From Phragmites australis (lineage: Eukaryota; Streptophyta; Magnoliopsida; Poales; Poaceae), in the NCBI RefSeq assembly GCF_958298935.1, contig NC_084921.1:6768001-6832000 (forward strand): a DNA stretch of 64,000 bases, given 5' to 3'. A program made the translations under genes and the position numbers. Positions 32,087 through 43,728 of this stretch are shown in pieces; within the stretch, counting starts at the first letter, position 1, and each line of letters starts with the position of its first letter. A model generated the notes under the pieces. That model saw only the letters and a list, made by a program, of their open reading frames with translations, was not told the DNA's origin and made no database searches.

Positions 32087-32816
32087 TGATGGAGCTGGAG
32101 TGCCCGATCTTTCGGTGAGAGGGATAACTTCGATTTGTGGAGGAGGTGACTCTCGCGATCCGACTACGAACGAACATGTCGTGGCGCCTTAGCAATCGCT
32201 GAACCAACTCCAAATGGTTATTGACCTTGCTGGTGGCAAGATCAACCTGAACACGAGGTTCTATTCCTGCAAGCAATCGAAGAACAAGCAAGAACAAGAT
32301 GAAGGCAAAACTGAATATCAATCGCTCACGAATTGGGGTTCACAATGGCTGTCCACAGGTGGCCGCTGAGCACAACTGCAGCACAGGACGTTTGCACAAT
32401 GGCTAAACTTATCAAAGAAAACCCAAGCAAAAGAGGGGGCGCAGCCCCTGGCTAAATAGGGGGAGGAGGCGTGAGGAAGGTAGGCGCCCAGCCTGCCCAC
32501 AAGGCAGGGAATAGGCGCCCAAACAGCCACACGCCATCTCCTTGATCCCCTTTCCTGATTTAGGTGGCGCAGCACCTTCCTGGTTATTTCTTGACAAAAC
32601 TAAAAACACATAGGTGGCCAGCACCTAGACATTATTCTGGCCAGGTTCATCATGAGCATAGATGGCGCATGCACTTAGGAAACTTCTGGTCCTTCATTCT
32701 TCAAAATCATCACGAAGTTTAATTCACGTGCACGAGCTCGAGTGAGTGGTCCTGGTGGCGCCTGTGCTGGTTCAGTTGGAGTAGCCATTCCCGTGTCGGG
32801 GTTGATGTCCTCATCA
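32087..32816 (-). repeat. 5' LTR of CRM-clade element
   Basis: 730 bp, TGATGG to CTCATCA on the plus strand. It includes a copy of the pol 3' coding end (32816-32675), as expected when pol overlaps the LTR. Confidence 0.93.
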
Positions 32817-32821
32817 TGGGG

Positions 32822-33741
32822 TCACCCGTCGCCTGCCTCCGCTAGCCTTGCTGCCTTGAGAGAACCGGACATGCAATTGCATCTAAGGAAGCAAGTAAGA
32901 AACATGCACTTTGATTCTGCCGTATGTTTACCCATTGTTGTGATGCGTAGTTGTCACACGCGTAGATCATTTCAATTATGTGCTGGATGATGGAAACTAT
33001 ATTCATATTTTTGCATTGAAACTATGGCCTTTTGGATTAGTTGGATTTTTTGGGGTCAAGTTGGACGACTTTTGAAATCTGAGTGTGCACCCTTACGATT
33101 ATCTGATAAGACTTCAGAAACGGTGCATGGTATCTGAAATGTTGCTCAAATATTCAAGCACAATTTATTGCCCTTTCCGCCCCAAATTACATGGCATTAC
33201 TACGATCAGCTTCATCTTCATATTTCAACACGTCATGACTCTAGTATCCAAATTTATGCTGCTTGCCTGTTCAAAGGTGCATCATTCCAAAAACTTTTTT
33301 TTTTCTTTTTTCCCCTCTCTTAATGCAATGGTAAGTAGCTTTCCTGTGTGTTTGAGAAAAAAATAAATACTTGTGCAATTCGTTTTTTTAGGCCATACTT
33401 GTGCAATTACTTGATACCGGTACAGATGTGCTGATTACAATTTGGGAATTTTTGGGCTATGGAAGACTATAGGGGATGACCGTGACCCGCGAGTGAATGA
33501 ACAATGATAATATGCAAAATGATAAAAATATGAATATGTTAGGATTATGTCAAATATCTTATGCATACTGAGACTATTTCCCCCCTTGGGGCTTTAATAT
33601 TTATGGCTTCCAATGTAAGATATTATAGTAGCCTTTTCTTTTGAAACAGGTACATATTCAAGGTTCATACAGGAATATGTTACGAGTTATGATGAAATGC
33701 CTAATTCTGATGTTACTGCTTACCTAGTGTAGGTGACTTTT
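32822..33741. other. Insertion-site flank and 3' flank of the broken kinase copy
   Basis: 32822-33084 continues the sequence interrupted by the CRM element at 25702; no gene was recognised. 33085-33741 is a diverged relative of 20440-21118, the 3' flank of the intact kinases. Confidence 0.55.
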
Positions 33742-34460
33742 TCACAGAGTTGGTAACCGTCGTAGGGTTTTTGAATTCACAACGCTTAACTCCTTGATCT
33801 TTAGCACTTCACTAAAAGCTTGTGTTTTGGTAGCACCGCTGGTACTTGTGCTTTCTGCATTCAAACTGTAAGCTGAATCTTCGCTGGGAAAAAAGAAAAA
33901 AAAAAGTGCTATATCAACTTTCTTGTAATGGTACTGGACAGTTGCAGAAGTATGTATATCAAATATCTTGCAATATTTGACTAAAGTTTTGCTTCGGTGG
34001 CATGTCCAATTCATCTAAACCTCTCTCGAACATTTCTAAAACCTTGGTTATTGTAGGGCAATGTATCGGTAATATTTGTACGCACCACAGGCCAATCAAA
34101 CTCATCTTTTTGGCGATTTGCTCAACTTCACTTGTGACTTCGCAAGTTTGTAATCCATCATCTTGACCAAAGTGGTCATAAATCCAATCTGGAAAATATT
34201 TTTCACTTGACCTTTGAACCGTTGATTTCACATTTTTCCTGCCTCCAACAATCTCTAACAACATCATTCCATAACTATAAACATCTGATTTTGTTGAAAC
34301 AATTTGTTGAAACAACTCCGAAGGTTCGAGAGTGCACTTCAGGAGCGATGAATCCAATTGTTCCTCTAGCACCAGTCATTGAAAGCTTGCTCTCCTTGGT
34401 ACGACACAATTTGGCTAAACCAAAATCAGCAATCTTTGGGCAAAAATCCTGATCTAGAAG
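33742..34460 (-). pseudogene. LRK10-like receptor kinase fragment, copy 3
   Basis: The last exon (about 33883-33742, EDSAYSLNAESTSTSG to RRLPTL) and the 3' part of the kinase exon (34460 to about 33973) are recognisable. The splice donor has GC in place of GT (GCAAGA where intact copies have GTAAGA). A 13-bp tandem duplication of TTGTTGAAACAAT-like sequence near 34300 shifts the frame within the activation-segment region. The gene stops at 34460, at the codons for IADFG...CPK, and joins the dispersed TATG repeat. Everything upstream (ATP-binding lobe, membrane span, ectodomain) is absent. Confidence 0.85.
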
Positions 34461-35140
34461 GTATGAATGTATGAGTATATGTACATGTATGTATGAGGTA
34501 TGAATGTATGATTATATGTATACATGTATGTATGATGTATGAATATGTATAAATAAAATTGTACTGTGCTGACTTTACCTTTTGCCTTACAATTTTGGTC
34601 GCACCAACGCTTCACCTGTCTCCCCTTTCCTCAGCCCCCTCGCATCTTGCGACCGCTAGCGGCAGGAGGGTGCGATTCTTTAGAGGTGCTTGGTCGAGTT
34701 GGGTGTGAGCAAGATTGAATTCTTTGTTGGCTTTTGGTTTGATGCGACCTCAACGATACTCGGGGCCCGCGCCTTCGAGTCACCAGAGGGTCTATACTTC
34801 TCCCACGTGGGGGAGGGTTCACATCTCTCTGTCATGTAGTAATGCCAGAGAGTCCACGACTCTCCCTCATGTAGCAATACTAGAGGGTCCACGACTCTCC
34901 GGCATGTAGTAATGCCGGAGGGTTTGGGACCTCGACAGTACTAGAGCTATGCCATTTTCACGCCTCTTCATCATATAGCAATGCTGGAGGGTCTGGGACC
35001 TCGACGGTTCTAGGGCTATGCCTTTTTCACACCTCTTCGATATGTAGCAATACCGGAGGGTCTGAGACCTCGACGGTACTAGGGTCATACCCTTTCCACG
35101 CCTCTCCGGCATGTAGCAATGCTAGAGAGTCTATACATCG
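34461..35140. repeat. Dispersed repeat with a tandem 70-80-bp array
   Basis: 34461-34841 matches 366-708. From 34835 to about 35125 there are tandem units of 43-80 bp beginning CATGTAGYAATGCYRGAG and containing GGTCTGGGACCTCGACGGT and CACGCCTCTTC words. They code for nothing consistent. Confidence 0.7.
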
Positions 35141-36926
35141 TCGGCACGGAGGCTATGCCTTTAAGATGTCGGCGGGTCGATACCTCTCCGGCACGTAGAT
35201 TAGGCCTTAAAGATGCCAGAGGATTTTTCTTAAGACATCTCCGTGTGCAGAGGTTTTTAATTGCTATGCGCCATTTGAGCAAAGGTGTGACTTAAGTACT
35301 TTACTGTTATCAGCGATTAGCTAATTTGCAGTATAAATTATGACTGGGTCGGACGGCTATTTTTAGCATATGTCAAATTAAGAAATAACTTAAGTTTTAA
35401 TGTTTACTGCTGTCAACTAATAATTAATTTACAGTAGAATGCTGTAAAAATTTGAATGCAAACGGTGATGCTGAACTTGATAGGGCAATAGTGAGGTGTA
35501 CCTGGTTGTTCGTGGAAGCTCAAACGTACTAACTCAGGCGCGCGTGCGGCCGGACCGGGTTCAACTGGAGCACTTCATCGGACGTGCCTCGTCCTGCATA
35601 TCAGCAACCCGCTCCAACAAGAACACACCAGCTCCCTGCGCTGCACTGTTGACGTGGAGAGGCCGGCAGGATTTTTGGCTCGAGGTCCCACGCCAAAAGG
35701 TGAAAGCAGCCCCTGGTGCTGTCCAATCTGTACACTGTTGCGGTCCTGTGCAACAGCAGGGATGAACCAGAACTACTTATCGCGTGCCTGTGGGTAAGAA
35801 ATTCGATGGGTGCGAGTTTAGATTTCAATACTTGCCCGTGGGTATGAATACGAGTTTGATCTTAAATTTGATAGGCAAAAGTTCGCGGGTAAGAGAAAGG
35901 CATACTTTTGCCTGTGAATTCGTAAACTCGCTCTAATCACGTTATATATGGATCCAAGTCACCACTAGATATATAATCTAGAAACTTAGGTATATAAATT
36001 CATCTTAATTACTTAAACACGTGCTTTGGACGGGCATACGGACGCGCCCGCGGGTAGCAGGCGCAGATAGCATTTCTTACCTGTGGCTGATAACAGATAC
36101 GGGTGTAAGCATAAATATAAACTCGCGGGTACGAATTTAGATAGTCTCTATCCATAAATATTTTATCTGTTACCATCTTTAACCAGAACTCCAGCAGCCA
36201 GTACGTGGACCGCGGCGAGAATAACACGGTTGGACCCTTCTTCAGGTCTGCCTGCACACAGCGTAGAAAAGCCCAGGTTTGGGCAATCTTGACACTTGTG
36301 CTCTCAGCATACTGACCTCCAGATTGGATTGGATTGGATTGTATCCTTTCCCCTGTACCCCAGAAGCGAAAGTCACCATCTTCAAGTTGAGACTTCCTTC
36401 TCAACAGCTCGGCAGGCTGATCGCCCTTCTCAAATACTGCTTCAGCGCTCCAACCACCTTCTCCAGTTCCATCAGATTGTCTTTTGGATAGAGAGTTTTC
36501 CAGCTGATCGGAAAATGGTTGCTGAAGATCACCATGCAGCAGTTGATTCTTAGTAGTTACTTGCTGTGATAGCCTCTCTGCTGCAGCAACTCGATCAATT
36601 AGATCTTCGCCACAGCCGCCAGTTTGCTTGAACAGCCACCCTGATCCTTCTAGCTTTTAGGATCTTCAGAATGCAGAATCTTTACTGAGCTCTGCGCTTG
36701 ACACACCAAACAACTGCTCGGATGGTTGCTTAGCCCAAAAGGACCTAGCACTTGAGCTCAAGCCATCTCCAGCAGCTACCTTAAATTTTCATCCTCAAAA
36801 ATACTATTACAATATCCCCTATCACTATTACAGCATCTCTTATTTTTTCATCTCCAACAGCTACCCTATTTCTTACCTTCTACTACTTTTTTCCTCCCTC
36901 CAGACCCACTGTCACCCTCTGTCTAC
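35141..36926. other. Unassigned intergenic DNA
   Basis: No gene is supported. It includes the 406-bp insertion-like block at 35775-36180. 36740-36926 repeats the word CATCTCCARCAGCTACC twice, suggesting another small element. The left end of Copia copy 2 starts at about 36927. Confidence 0.55.
35775..36180. mobile_element. 406-bp insertion flanked by 10-bp direct repeats
   Basis: AACCAGAACT occurs exactly at 35765-35774 and 36181-36190. Between them is sequence rich in CGCGGGTA / GTGGGTA words, with no ORF and no clear terminal inverted repeats. A 9-11-bp duplication would fit a Mutator-like element without inverted ends; the class is uncertain. Confidence 0.45.
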
Positions 36927-37211
36927 AGTATAAGACACAAATTCTCTAGAGAAAATTTTAGACTCTATTCAACTCGTGACTTACACGACTCTGTGTTTTG
37001 CTTACAAATTAGAGATTACAACTCATATTTATATCGACCTGCTAACTCTAAATCCTAACATGAATCGTGCCATCCCACGATCCGACTCCGACTCGAACTC
37101 TGCACACAAACAAACTACGTTATAGCCGTATACGAACCATATACGAACTTCTTGCTTCCGCACTGTCGTGAAACGAGTCCCTGAGATCTACGACAAGGAT
37201 TAAGTCCAACA
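36927..37211 (-). repeat. Copia 2 3' LTR (partial)
   Basis: Matches 16382-16660 and ends AAGTCCAACA. Its outer half is missing. The polypurine tract (minus strand AAGGGGGAGTA) follows at 37222-37212. Confidence 0.85.
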
Positions 37212-37229
37212 TACTCCCCCTTAATCTTA

Positions 37230-39503
37230 TCATAGGTCAAGTTCATGAACTCCCAAAAGATGTCGCATGATCACCAACTTCACCGCCAGTAATGCCTTCG
37301 TTAGAGCATCGGCTCGCTGCTCTTCTGTGCAAGTGAAATCTACCTCAATCAGGCCTTCTTCAACGCACTCATGGATGAAATAAAACTTGATGTCAATATG
37401 TTTACTGCGGCCATGAAACACTGGATTCTTCGTCAAAGCAATCGATAATTTGTTATCAACAAATAATTTGACTGCTTTGGGCTCTTCTCCTGTCAGCTCC
37501 TCCAACAAACTTCTAAGCCATAGTGCTTGCATGCCGCCGATGTTGCCGCCGTAAACTCAGCTTCGCAGGAAGACAAAGCCACCGTTTTCTGCTTCTGCGA
37601 GTTCCATGACACCAGGCTATCATTAATATAGAAAGTCATACCTCCAGTACTCTTCCTGTCATCCATGTCACCAGCCAGATCACTATCTGTGTAGTCGGTG
37701 ATCACCTCTGTTTCTCCTCCTCTGGTATACACAACACCATAATACACGGTGCCCTTCAAATACCGAAGAATTTGCTTTATTGCCTTGTAATGCATCACCA
37801 TGGGCATCTCCATAAATCTATTTGCCACCCTGACAGCAAAAAAAAATATTAGGTCTTGTATGGAGTAAATACCTCAGGCAACCGATGATGCGATGATACT
37901 CAGTTGCATCAACCAATTGTCCATCTGGATCCTTATGCAGCTGGTCCCTCTGTTCCATGGAGAATTTTGTGGGATTGTAATCCAGCATACCGAATTGACC
38001 AAGAACCTTCTTCGCATACGTTGTTTGCTTGATTGTAATTCGCCCATCTTCTTGTGTTACCTTAATCCCGAGATAGTAATTGAGCAATCCGAGATTGATC
38101 ATCTCGAGCTCACTCATCATCTGCTGCTTGAATCCCATAATCTCCTCTGGACTTTCTCCTGTCACAATGAGATCATCAACATATACTCCAACAATAACTC
38201 CATGTCGGCCTACTCCTCTTGTGTATACGGCATGATCTTGAGCACCCTTCACAAATCCAAGTTGCTTCAAGCTTCTATCAAGTCGAATATTCTAGGCCCG
38301 AGGCGCTTGTCGAAGTCCATACATCGCCTTGCTGAGTTTGAGCACAATATGCTCTTTGTTCTTCACTACAAATCCCTCTGGCTGGGTTACGTATACTTCC
38401 TCTTTGAGCTCACCATTTAAGAATGCCTATTTGACATCCAGATGATGAACTTGCCAACCTCGGTTGGCTGCAACAGCAAGGATGACGCGTACGGTGTCTA
38501 GCCTAGCTACCGGTGCAAACACTTCTTCAAAATCGATTTCTTGCCGCTGCACATAGCCCTTCGCGACCAGCCTTGCCTTGTGCTTGATCACATCTCCATC
38601 CGAATTCCTTTTCAGTTTGTAAACCCATTTGAGCCCAATTGGCTTGTGACCAGCTGGTAATGCTGTGAGAGCCCATGTGTTATTCTTCTCTGTGGACTCG
38701 ATCTTCTTAGTCATGGCGTCCTCCCAGACCTGCTGTCCAGCAGCCTCGTGGTAGCAAGACGGCTCCTCCATCTCCACAAGCATGACCTCTTCTTTCACGT
38801 CTTCATCGAGATCCACCCTTGGAGCATCTCTCATGATGTCGTCAATGTGCCTGTAACGCACAGGGCCCTCATCAGTGCTGCTGCTCCCGCTCGATAGCGG
38901 TGTGGCCCGATCATCCATTGGCACTTCAGGCGCTGGCAGCACCACTAGATTTGTGGGGTTTGTTGGAGATGCGACTGCCGTGCATGCCATAACGCGTCTC
39001 CTGGTTACTGGTCCTTCCGATGTCACCTCGCTGGCCAGCGGAGTCGATGAAGGAACTTGATCATCATGTGCCGTGGGCGTTGGCACACTTGCCGGACCAC
39101 CCACGAGTGGCAAAGAGCCGCCCACCGCCGGCTCAGTGCTAATCGCCTCCTCAACATCAAAATCAGACGGCTTTCCGCCACCTGTTCTTGTACACCAGCT
39201 CCACTTCATGCTTTCATTGAATTTAACATCACGGCTTACATGAATTTTCCCGCGCCTTGAATCAAAGAGACGATGCATCTTGCAACCGCCCTCAACGCCA
39301 AGGTACACCATCGGTTGGCTTCGGTCATCAAGCTTCTTCAAGTATGGCGTTGTCACCTTCATGTGCGTACTACAGCCGAACACACGAAGGTGCGCCAAAT
39401 GCGGCTTCCTTCCATTCCAAGCCTCGAACGGGGTGCGTTCGTCTAGCGCCTTCGTCGGCAAGCGGTTCAGCAGATACACCGCATGTCGCACCGCCTCCCC
39501 CAA
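37230..39503 (-). pseudogene. Copia 2 RT and RNase H with integrase C-terminus
   Basis: From 39503 the integrase C-terminal part is read (AVYLLNRLPTKALDERTPFE, LAHLRVFGC), then the RT start (LKWVYKLKRNSDGDV, VAKGYVQRQEIDFEEVFAPV), RT with the catalytic box GVYVDDLIVTG (about 38180) and RNase H down to the ADALTKALL end at 37230. Shared lesions with copy 1 are TAG at 38292-38294 in place of Trp in LRQAPRAW and a 1-nt loss near 37525. Additional frame breaks occur near 38427 and 37840. This copy retains the stretch deleted from copy 1. Confidence 0.85.
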
Positions 39504-40599
39504 AACCTTCCAGGCACGTTCATGCTCTTGAGGAGGGACCTCGCCATCGCCATCACGGTCCTATTCCTCCACTTTACCACGCCGTTTTGTTGTGGCATGT
39601 ATGGCGCGGTGAGGTGCCGTTTGATCCCGGCCTCCTCGCATAACTAAGTGAACTCAGCAGAGAGGAATTCCCCGCTGCGATCAGTCCTCAACGTCTTGAT
39701 GCGTTGCCCACTCGTGTTCTCGATCTGCAACTTGAACTTTCTGAATACAGAGCAAGCTTGGTCTTTCGACTTGATCACGAACACCCACATCCACCGTGAG
39801 TAATCATCAACAATTAACATGAAGTAACTGTTACCAACGAGAGTTGAGAGTGTGATCGACCCGCAAAGGTTAGCATGTAGCAGCTCTAGTGGCTTCTTCG
39901 CCCTGAAATTTGCCGCTGCTGGGAACGGCTGCCTCGCCTGCTTTGCCAGCAAACACCTGTGACATAACTCATTCGGGTGTGTGATCGGTGTCACTTCTGT
40001 CGCCATCCTCTTGTCAACGAGAAGCTTCATAGCAATGAAGTTGACATGTCCGAGTCTCGCATGCCAAAGCCGCACCGGGTCTTCAAGGCTGGTTAAGAGA
40101 CACACTGGCATCGCTTGATGCTGCTCGATCTTGTAGAGGTGATTTGGAGTTCGCCTCACTTTCATCAGCAACCGTGCAGGACTATTATCATACACACATA
40201 GATGTTCAGCATCCATTATCACCTTGTGTCCAACCTCGGTAAGTTGTCTTAGGCTAATGATGTTGCTGCACAATCTTTGAATGCAGTAGATTTCCTGCAA
40301 CAGCCACTGATCGCCATTCTTGTAGCTGAACATGACAGACCCTAAGCCCATGATCTGTACCATGGAGCCATCCCCGAATTTCACCTTGCCAGCGACACCT
40401 TCGTCTAGCTCTCTGAACTTCTCTTTGTCACCGGTCATGTGATTACTGGCCCTATTGTCTAGGTACCATACCTCAAAGCTAGAGCCTCCCTCTGTTGTAT
40501 CGTGCAGTTTCGGCTTCATTTTCTCCTCATTCAGCAGTACGGCTCCCCGATGGTGCTGCTGTTCTTGTGCTGGCTCTTCTGACACCACGAGTAGCAGGG
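39504..40599 (-). pseudogene. Copia 2 GAG-pre-integrase and integrase core
   Basis: Zinc region HARLGHVN through LCHRCLLAK is intact. The core shows HANLCG (Asn where the first catalytic Asp belongs), DDYSRWMWVF and LRTDRSGEF (second Asp). The frame ends at 39644 with a stop. At 40599/40600 the Copia sequence meets the degenerate end of Tat B. Confidence 0.82.
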
Positions 40600-43500
40600 A
40601 GCAGCCACCGTGACAAGGGGCCCGATAGCGTGCTGCCGGAGTCACGGATCATCAACGAGGAGGGGGCAGAGAAGGTCCGTAAGCTGATGGTGCCTGAAGG
40701 CCAGCGGGAGGCCTTGGTGGTGACGCCGGTGAGCTTCCCGCCCACCACGGACCGGTCGGAGCGCATCGTCGTCTTCGTCTCCTTCGTGGCGGCCAGGCTG
40801 GTGCTGCCATTCTTGACGTTCTTCCTTCAAATTCTCGACACCTTCGGCATCCAGTTGGTCCACCTGAGTCCAAACTCAGTGGTCATCCTGGCGATATTTG
40901 CGCACTTCTGCATAATGTTCGTGGGAGTGCCGCCGTCGGTGGCGCTGTTTCACCACTTCTTCGTGCTGCGGCCGGCCGGGAAGAAGAGAGGCTCATCCAC
41001 CACGGACGTCACTGGCTGCTGCAACTTCCTGTTGCGGGATGGCTTGGCGGAGCTGTACATCTCCCAAGTGCTGCAAAGCAAATGGGACGATTGGCGGCGC
41101 GACCGGGTCTACATTGACGTCAGCCCCCACGACTGCCTCGCGCTGCCGGAGGCGGTGGCGGAACCCTAGAGGTCGATTTGGGAAGCGACCCCGGCGGAAT
41201 ACGCGAGGATGCGGCCCGTGCTGAATCGCATCGACGACCTACACCAGGCGGGGTTGACGTCTGTGATGGTGGTGGCGGACTATCTACGCTGCCACCTGGT
41301 GCCCCTACGGGAGCGGGCCTGCCCTAGCTGGATGTACACGGGGCCCCACGACATCACCAGGACCCAGATCGGCGAGGATGGGAACCTGGACGAGGGGGTT
41401 CTAGCGGCTCTGCTGCAGGTGGTGACCGGCGTGGAAGACCTCACCCGGGCGGTTCTTCCCTGGGAGCAGTTGGCGCTCTGCAAGGACCCAGGTTCGATGC
41501 CCAGGGTTTGATCGACCGGCCGGGGCGCCGGAACCCCAGGACCATACAGATTCCCGGGGTAGACGAGGAGACCGACGGCGCGCGGAGGACCGGCGGCGAG
41601 GACGCCGCAGGTGGCAGGCTGCAGGCGGGCGGCAGGGAGGCCGCGGGTGACCGGAGGCAGGCCGGTGGCAGGGGCGTCGCGGGCGGCAGGCCGCAGGCTG
41701 GCTGTGGGGCTGCCGCAGGCAGTAGCCATTAGGCCAGCGGGAGGGGCGCCTCCGGCAGCGGAGCGGCGGCCCTGGGGGACAAAGGAAAGCGCCCCCGGGT
41801 GTTCGTGCCTCAGCCGTCGTCCTCGTCGTCGCCGTCGCCTCCACGGCAGCGGCCGCTGGTGGGCGGCGCAAAGGAGGGAGGCCGGGGCAGCCAGTCGTCC
41901 GGCGCGGAGTCCGCGACAGAGGCAAGGTCCAAGGCGTGGGAGCCCGAAGACCAAGGCCGGGCCGACGGCGCCTCAGCGGGCGCCCGGGCTGACCCGCCGC
42001 CGGAGTCGGGCTCCACGGCGGCCCCTCAACTGCCTGAGGGATAAAGCCCCACGTCGAAGAGGAGGAAGGCGGACTCCGGGCCGAAGCCGCAGGGCCCGGA
42101 GTTTAAGATTCTAGAGTTTCAGTGGCAATACCGCGGACCAAAATCAACGTGAGTCTTCTTCTTTTCCCGAGCGAGTTTTGCCCGTATGTAAGTTAGGGGA
42201 CTAACCTTTCTCTGTTTTCAGGCCGCCCAAGGACCCCGCCGGAGATGAAAGGCGACCGGAGGCGCCAAGGCCAGCCCCCGCCCCCGAGCCGAGCGTGCCC
42301 GCGCCTGAGCCGAGCGCGCTGGCGGAACCGGAGCCACAGGTGCCGCCCTGCCCTGATCCGAGTGCAGCGGCCGCGCCCGAGCAGTCGGCGCCAGTCGAGC
42401 CTGCCCCGAAGACAGAGCAGGCGGCGACGGAAGTGGTCATGGCCAGGGTGGCCACGCCGACATGGCCATCATCAGGGACCCCGATCGCCTTTGCAGAGAG
42501 GGCTCGTAGGGGACCCAGCGCCCAGCCGTCGTCCAGCCAGGCCGCAGAACCCCTCCTGGATGTGCTAGGAAGCGCCCGGGAGGTGATCGAGCGGCTGGAG
42601 GCGGCCGTGGTGGGGGAGTGAGCGCAACTCAAGAGGGACCGCGCTGCCCTCATCAAGGAGAGGGGGCGCTTAGAGGAGGTCAGCCGGCTCCTAGAGACCC
42701 GCATCACCTCGACCCGTGCAAACCATGGAAAGGCGATGCGCGCGGTGGCCGAGGAGCGGGAGGCGCTGGAGGAGGAGGCCAACCGCTTGGGGGAGACGTC
42801 GCGGCGGCGCGCCGTGGAGGTCCTTGCGCGGGAGCGGCTGGTCCGTGCTCGGGAGGAGGCCGTCGTGCAGCGTGAGAAAACTGTGGAGACCACCCGGGCA
42901 GACTTAGCCCGCCAGAACGACGAGCTCGAGCGGAGTTGCGCCGAAGTCCTCCGTCGGGAGGAGGAAGTTGCGGTCCGCGAGACTGACGTCAAAATCACGG
43001 CGACAGCTTAGGATGCCCGGGAGGAGCAGCTTGCTCGTCGCGAAGCGGAGGCCGCCTCGACGTCGGCGGCCCTAATTGCTCGGGAGGAGCAGGCCGCGAA
43101 ATGGGAGGCCGAGCTGGCTGCCCGGGAGTGGGCCCTTGCTGCCCTTACCGAGCAGGTGAAGCGGGGACAAGCCGAAGCCCCGGCAACCAACGGCGTCCCG
43201 TCCAGTGTAGCCGAGGGGTTAAGCCTTGACGAGCGGCTGCAAATCACAAAGGACGAGCTTGAGACCGTCATCGTCGAGCGGGCCAACGTGAAGCTGATGA
43301 TGCGAGACATCCTTCGGCAAGCACGGAGGTCCATGAGGGTGGCCGGGCTCGGGCGAGTCAACGTGGGCGAGAAGGGGATGGACCAAGAGACCATCGGCCA
43401 CATCGCCCTCGCCTTCGTGGAGATCAGCCGGCGCCTGAAGGCTCTTCCCTGGGCTGTGCAGGAGTTGGCCTCCCGGGAGGGGCGCGCTCTGGCCCAAGCG

Positions 43501-43728
43501 GTGGCCGAGCATGTCCTGGCCTGCTACCGGAGTCGAGACCCCAACTTCTCGCTGGAGCCAGTCCGGCAAGGGGTGGTCGAGGCCGAGGAAGGGGACGCTC
43601 GGGAGGCTATCTAGGGCGTCGCCGCCGAGGTGGCGGCGTGCTTCACGCGGGAGCCGCCACCGGTACCGAGCAGTGGCAGCAGCAGCGAAGACTCCTCGCC
43701 GCCTTCAGAGCCCGCCGACCTAGATTAG
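40600..43728 (+). pseudogene. Antisense accessory gene of Tat element B (decayed, two exons)
   Basis: Exon 1 (40600-42148) retains the Transposase_28-like core (LVHLSPNSVVILAIF, HHFFVLRPAGKKRG) and, after a TAG at 41167, the SMVVADYL and PHDITRTQIG block. A GT-AG intron at 42149-42221 (73 bp) sits at the place equivalent to the intron of copy A. Exon 2 (42222-43728) codes the coiled coil, interrupted by TGA at 42618 and TAG at 43009 and 43612. It keeps the C-terminal block ALPWAVQELASREGR and HVLACYRSRDPNF. The start region is missing. The conserved C-terminus despite divergence elsewhere suggests past selection on the protein. Function unknown. Confidence 0.75.

Larger units (their letters stand above)
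25708..32816 (-). mobile_element. CRM-clade Gypsy chromovirus, structurally complete
   Basis: 7,109 bp with two near-identical LTRs (25708-26427 and 32087-32816), identical 5-bp target duplications TGGGG (25703-25707 and 32817-32821), an initiator-Met-type primer site, gag and pol in one frame, and a purine tract before the 3' LTR. The LTR start on the coding strand, TGATGAGGACATC, and the pol reading frame running into the 3' LTR are known marks of the centromeric-retrotransposon (CRM/CRR/Cereba) group, as are the pol words SQLDFKIFGLQT and GPLTRARAREL. The only coding lesion I find is a TAG at 29685 between gag and pol. Confidence 0.9.

Noticed and set aside
32675..32816. Apparent extra pol 3' end beyond the CRM 5' LTR, suggesting a tandem element
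   Set aside because: The match ends exactly at the target duplication, so it is part of the LTR. Pol overlaps the 3' LTR in this clade, and both LTRs therefore carry it.
34831..35130. Possible CRISPR-like direct repeat array
   Set aside because: Units are contiguous and diverged with no unique spacers, and the DNA is clearly plant nuclear; it is an ordinary tandem repeat.
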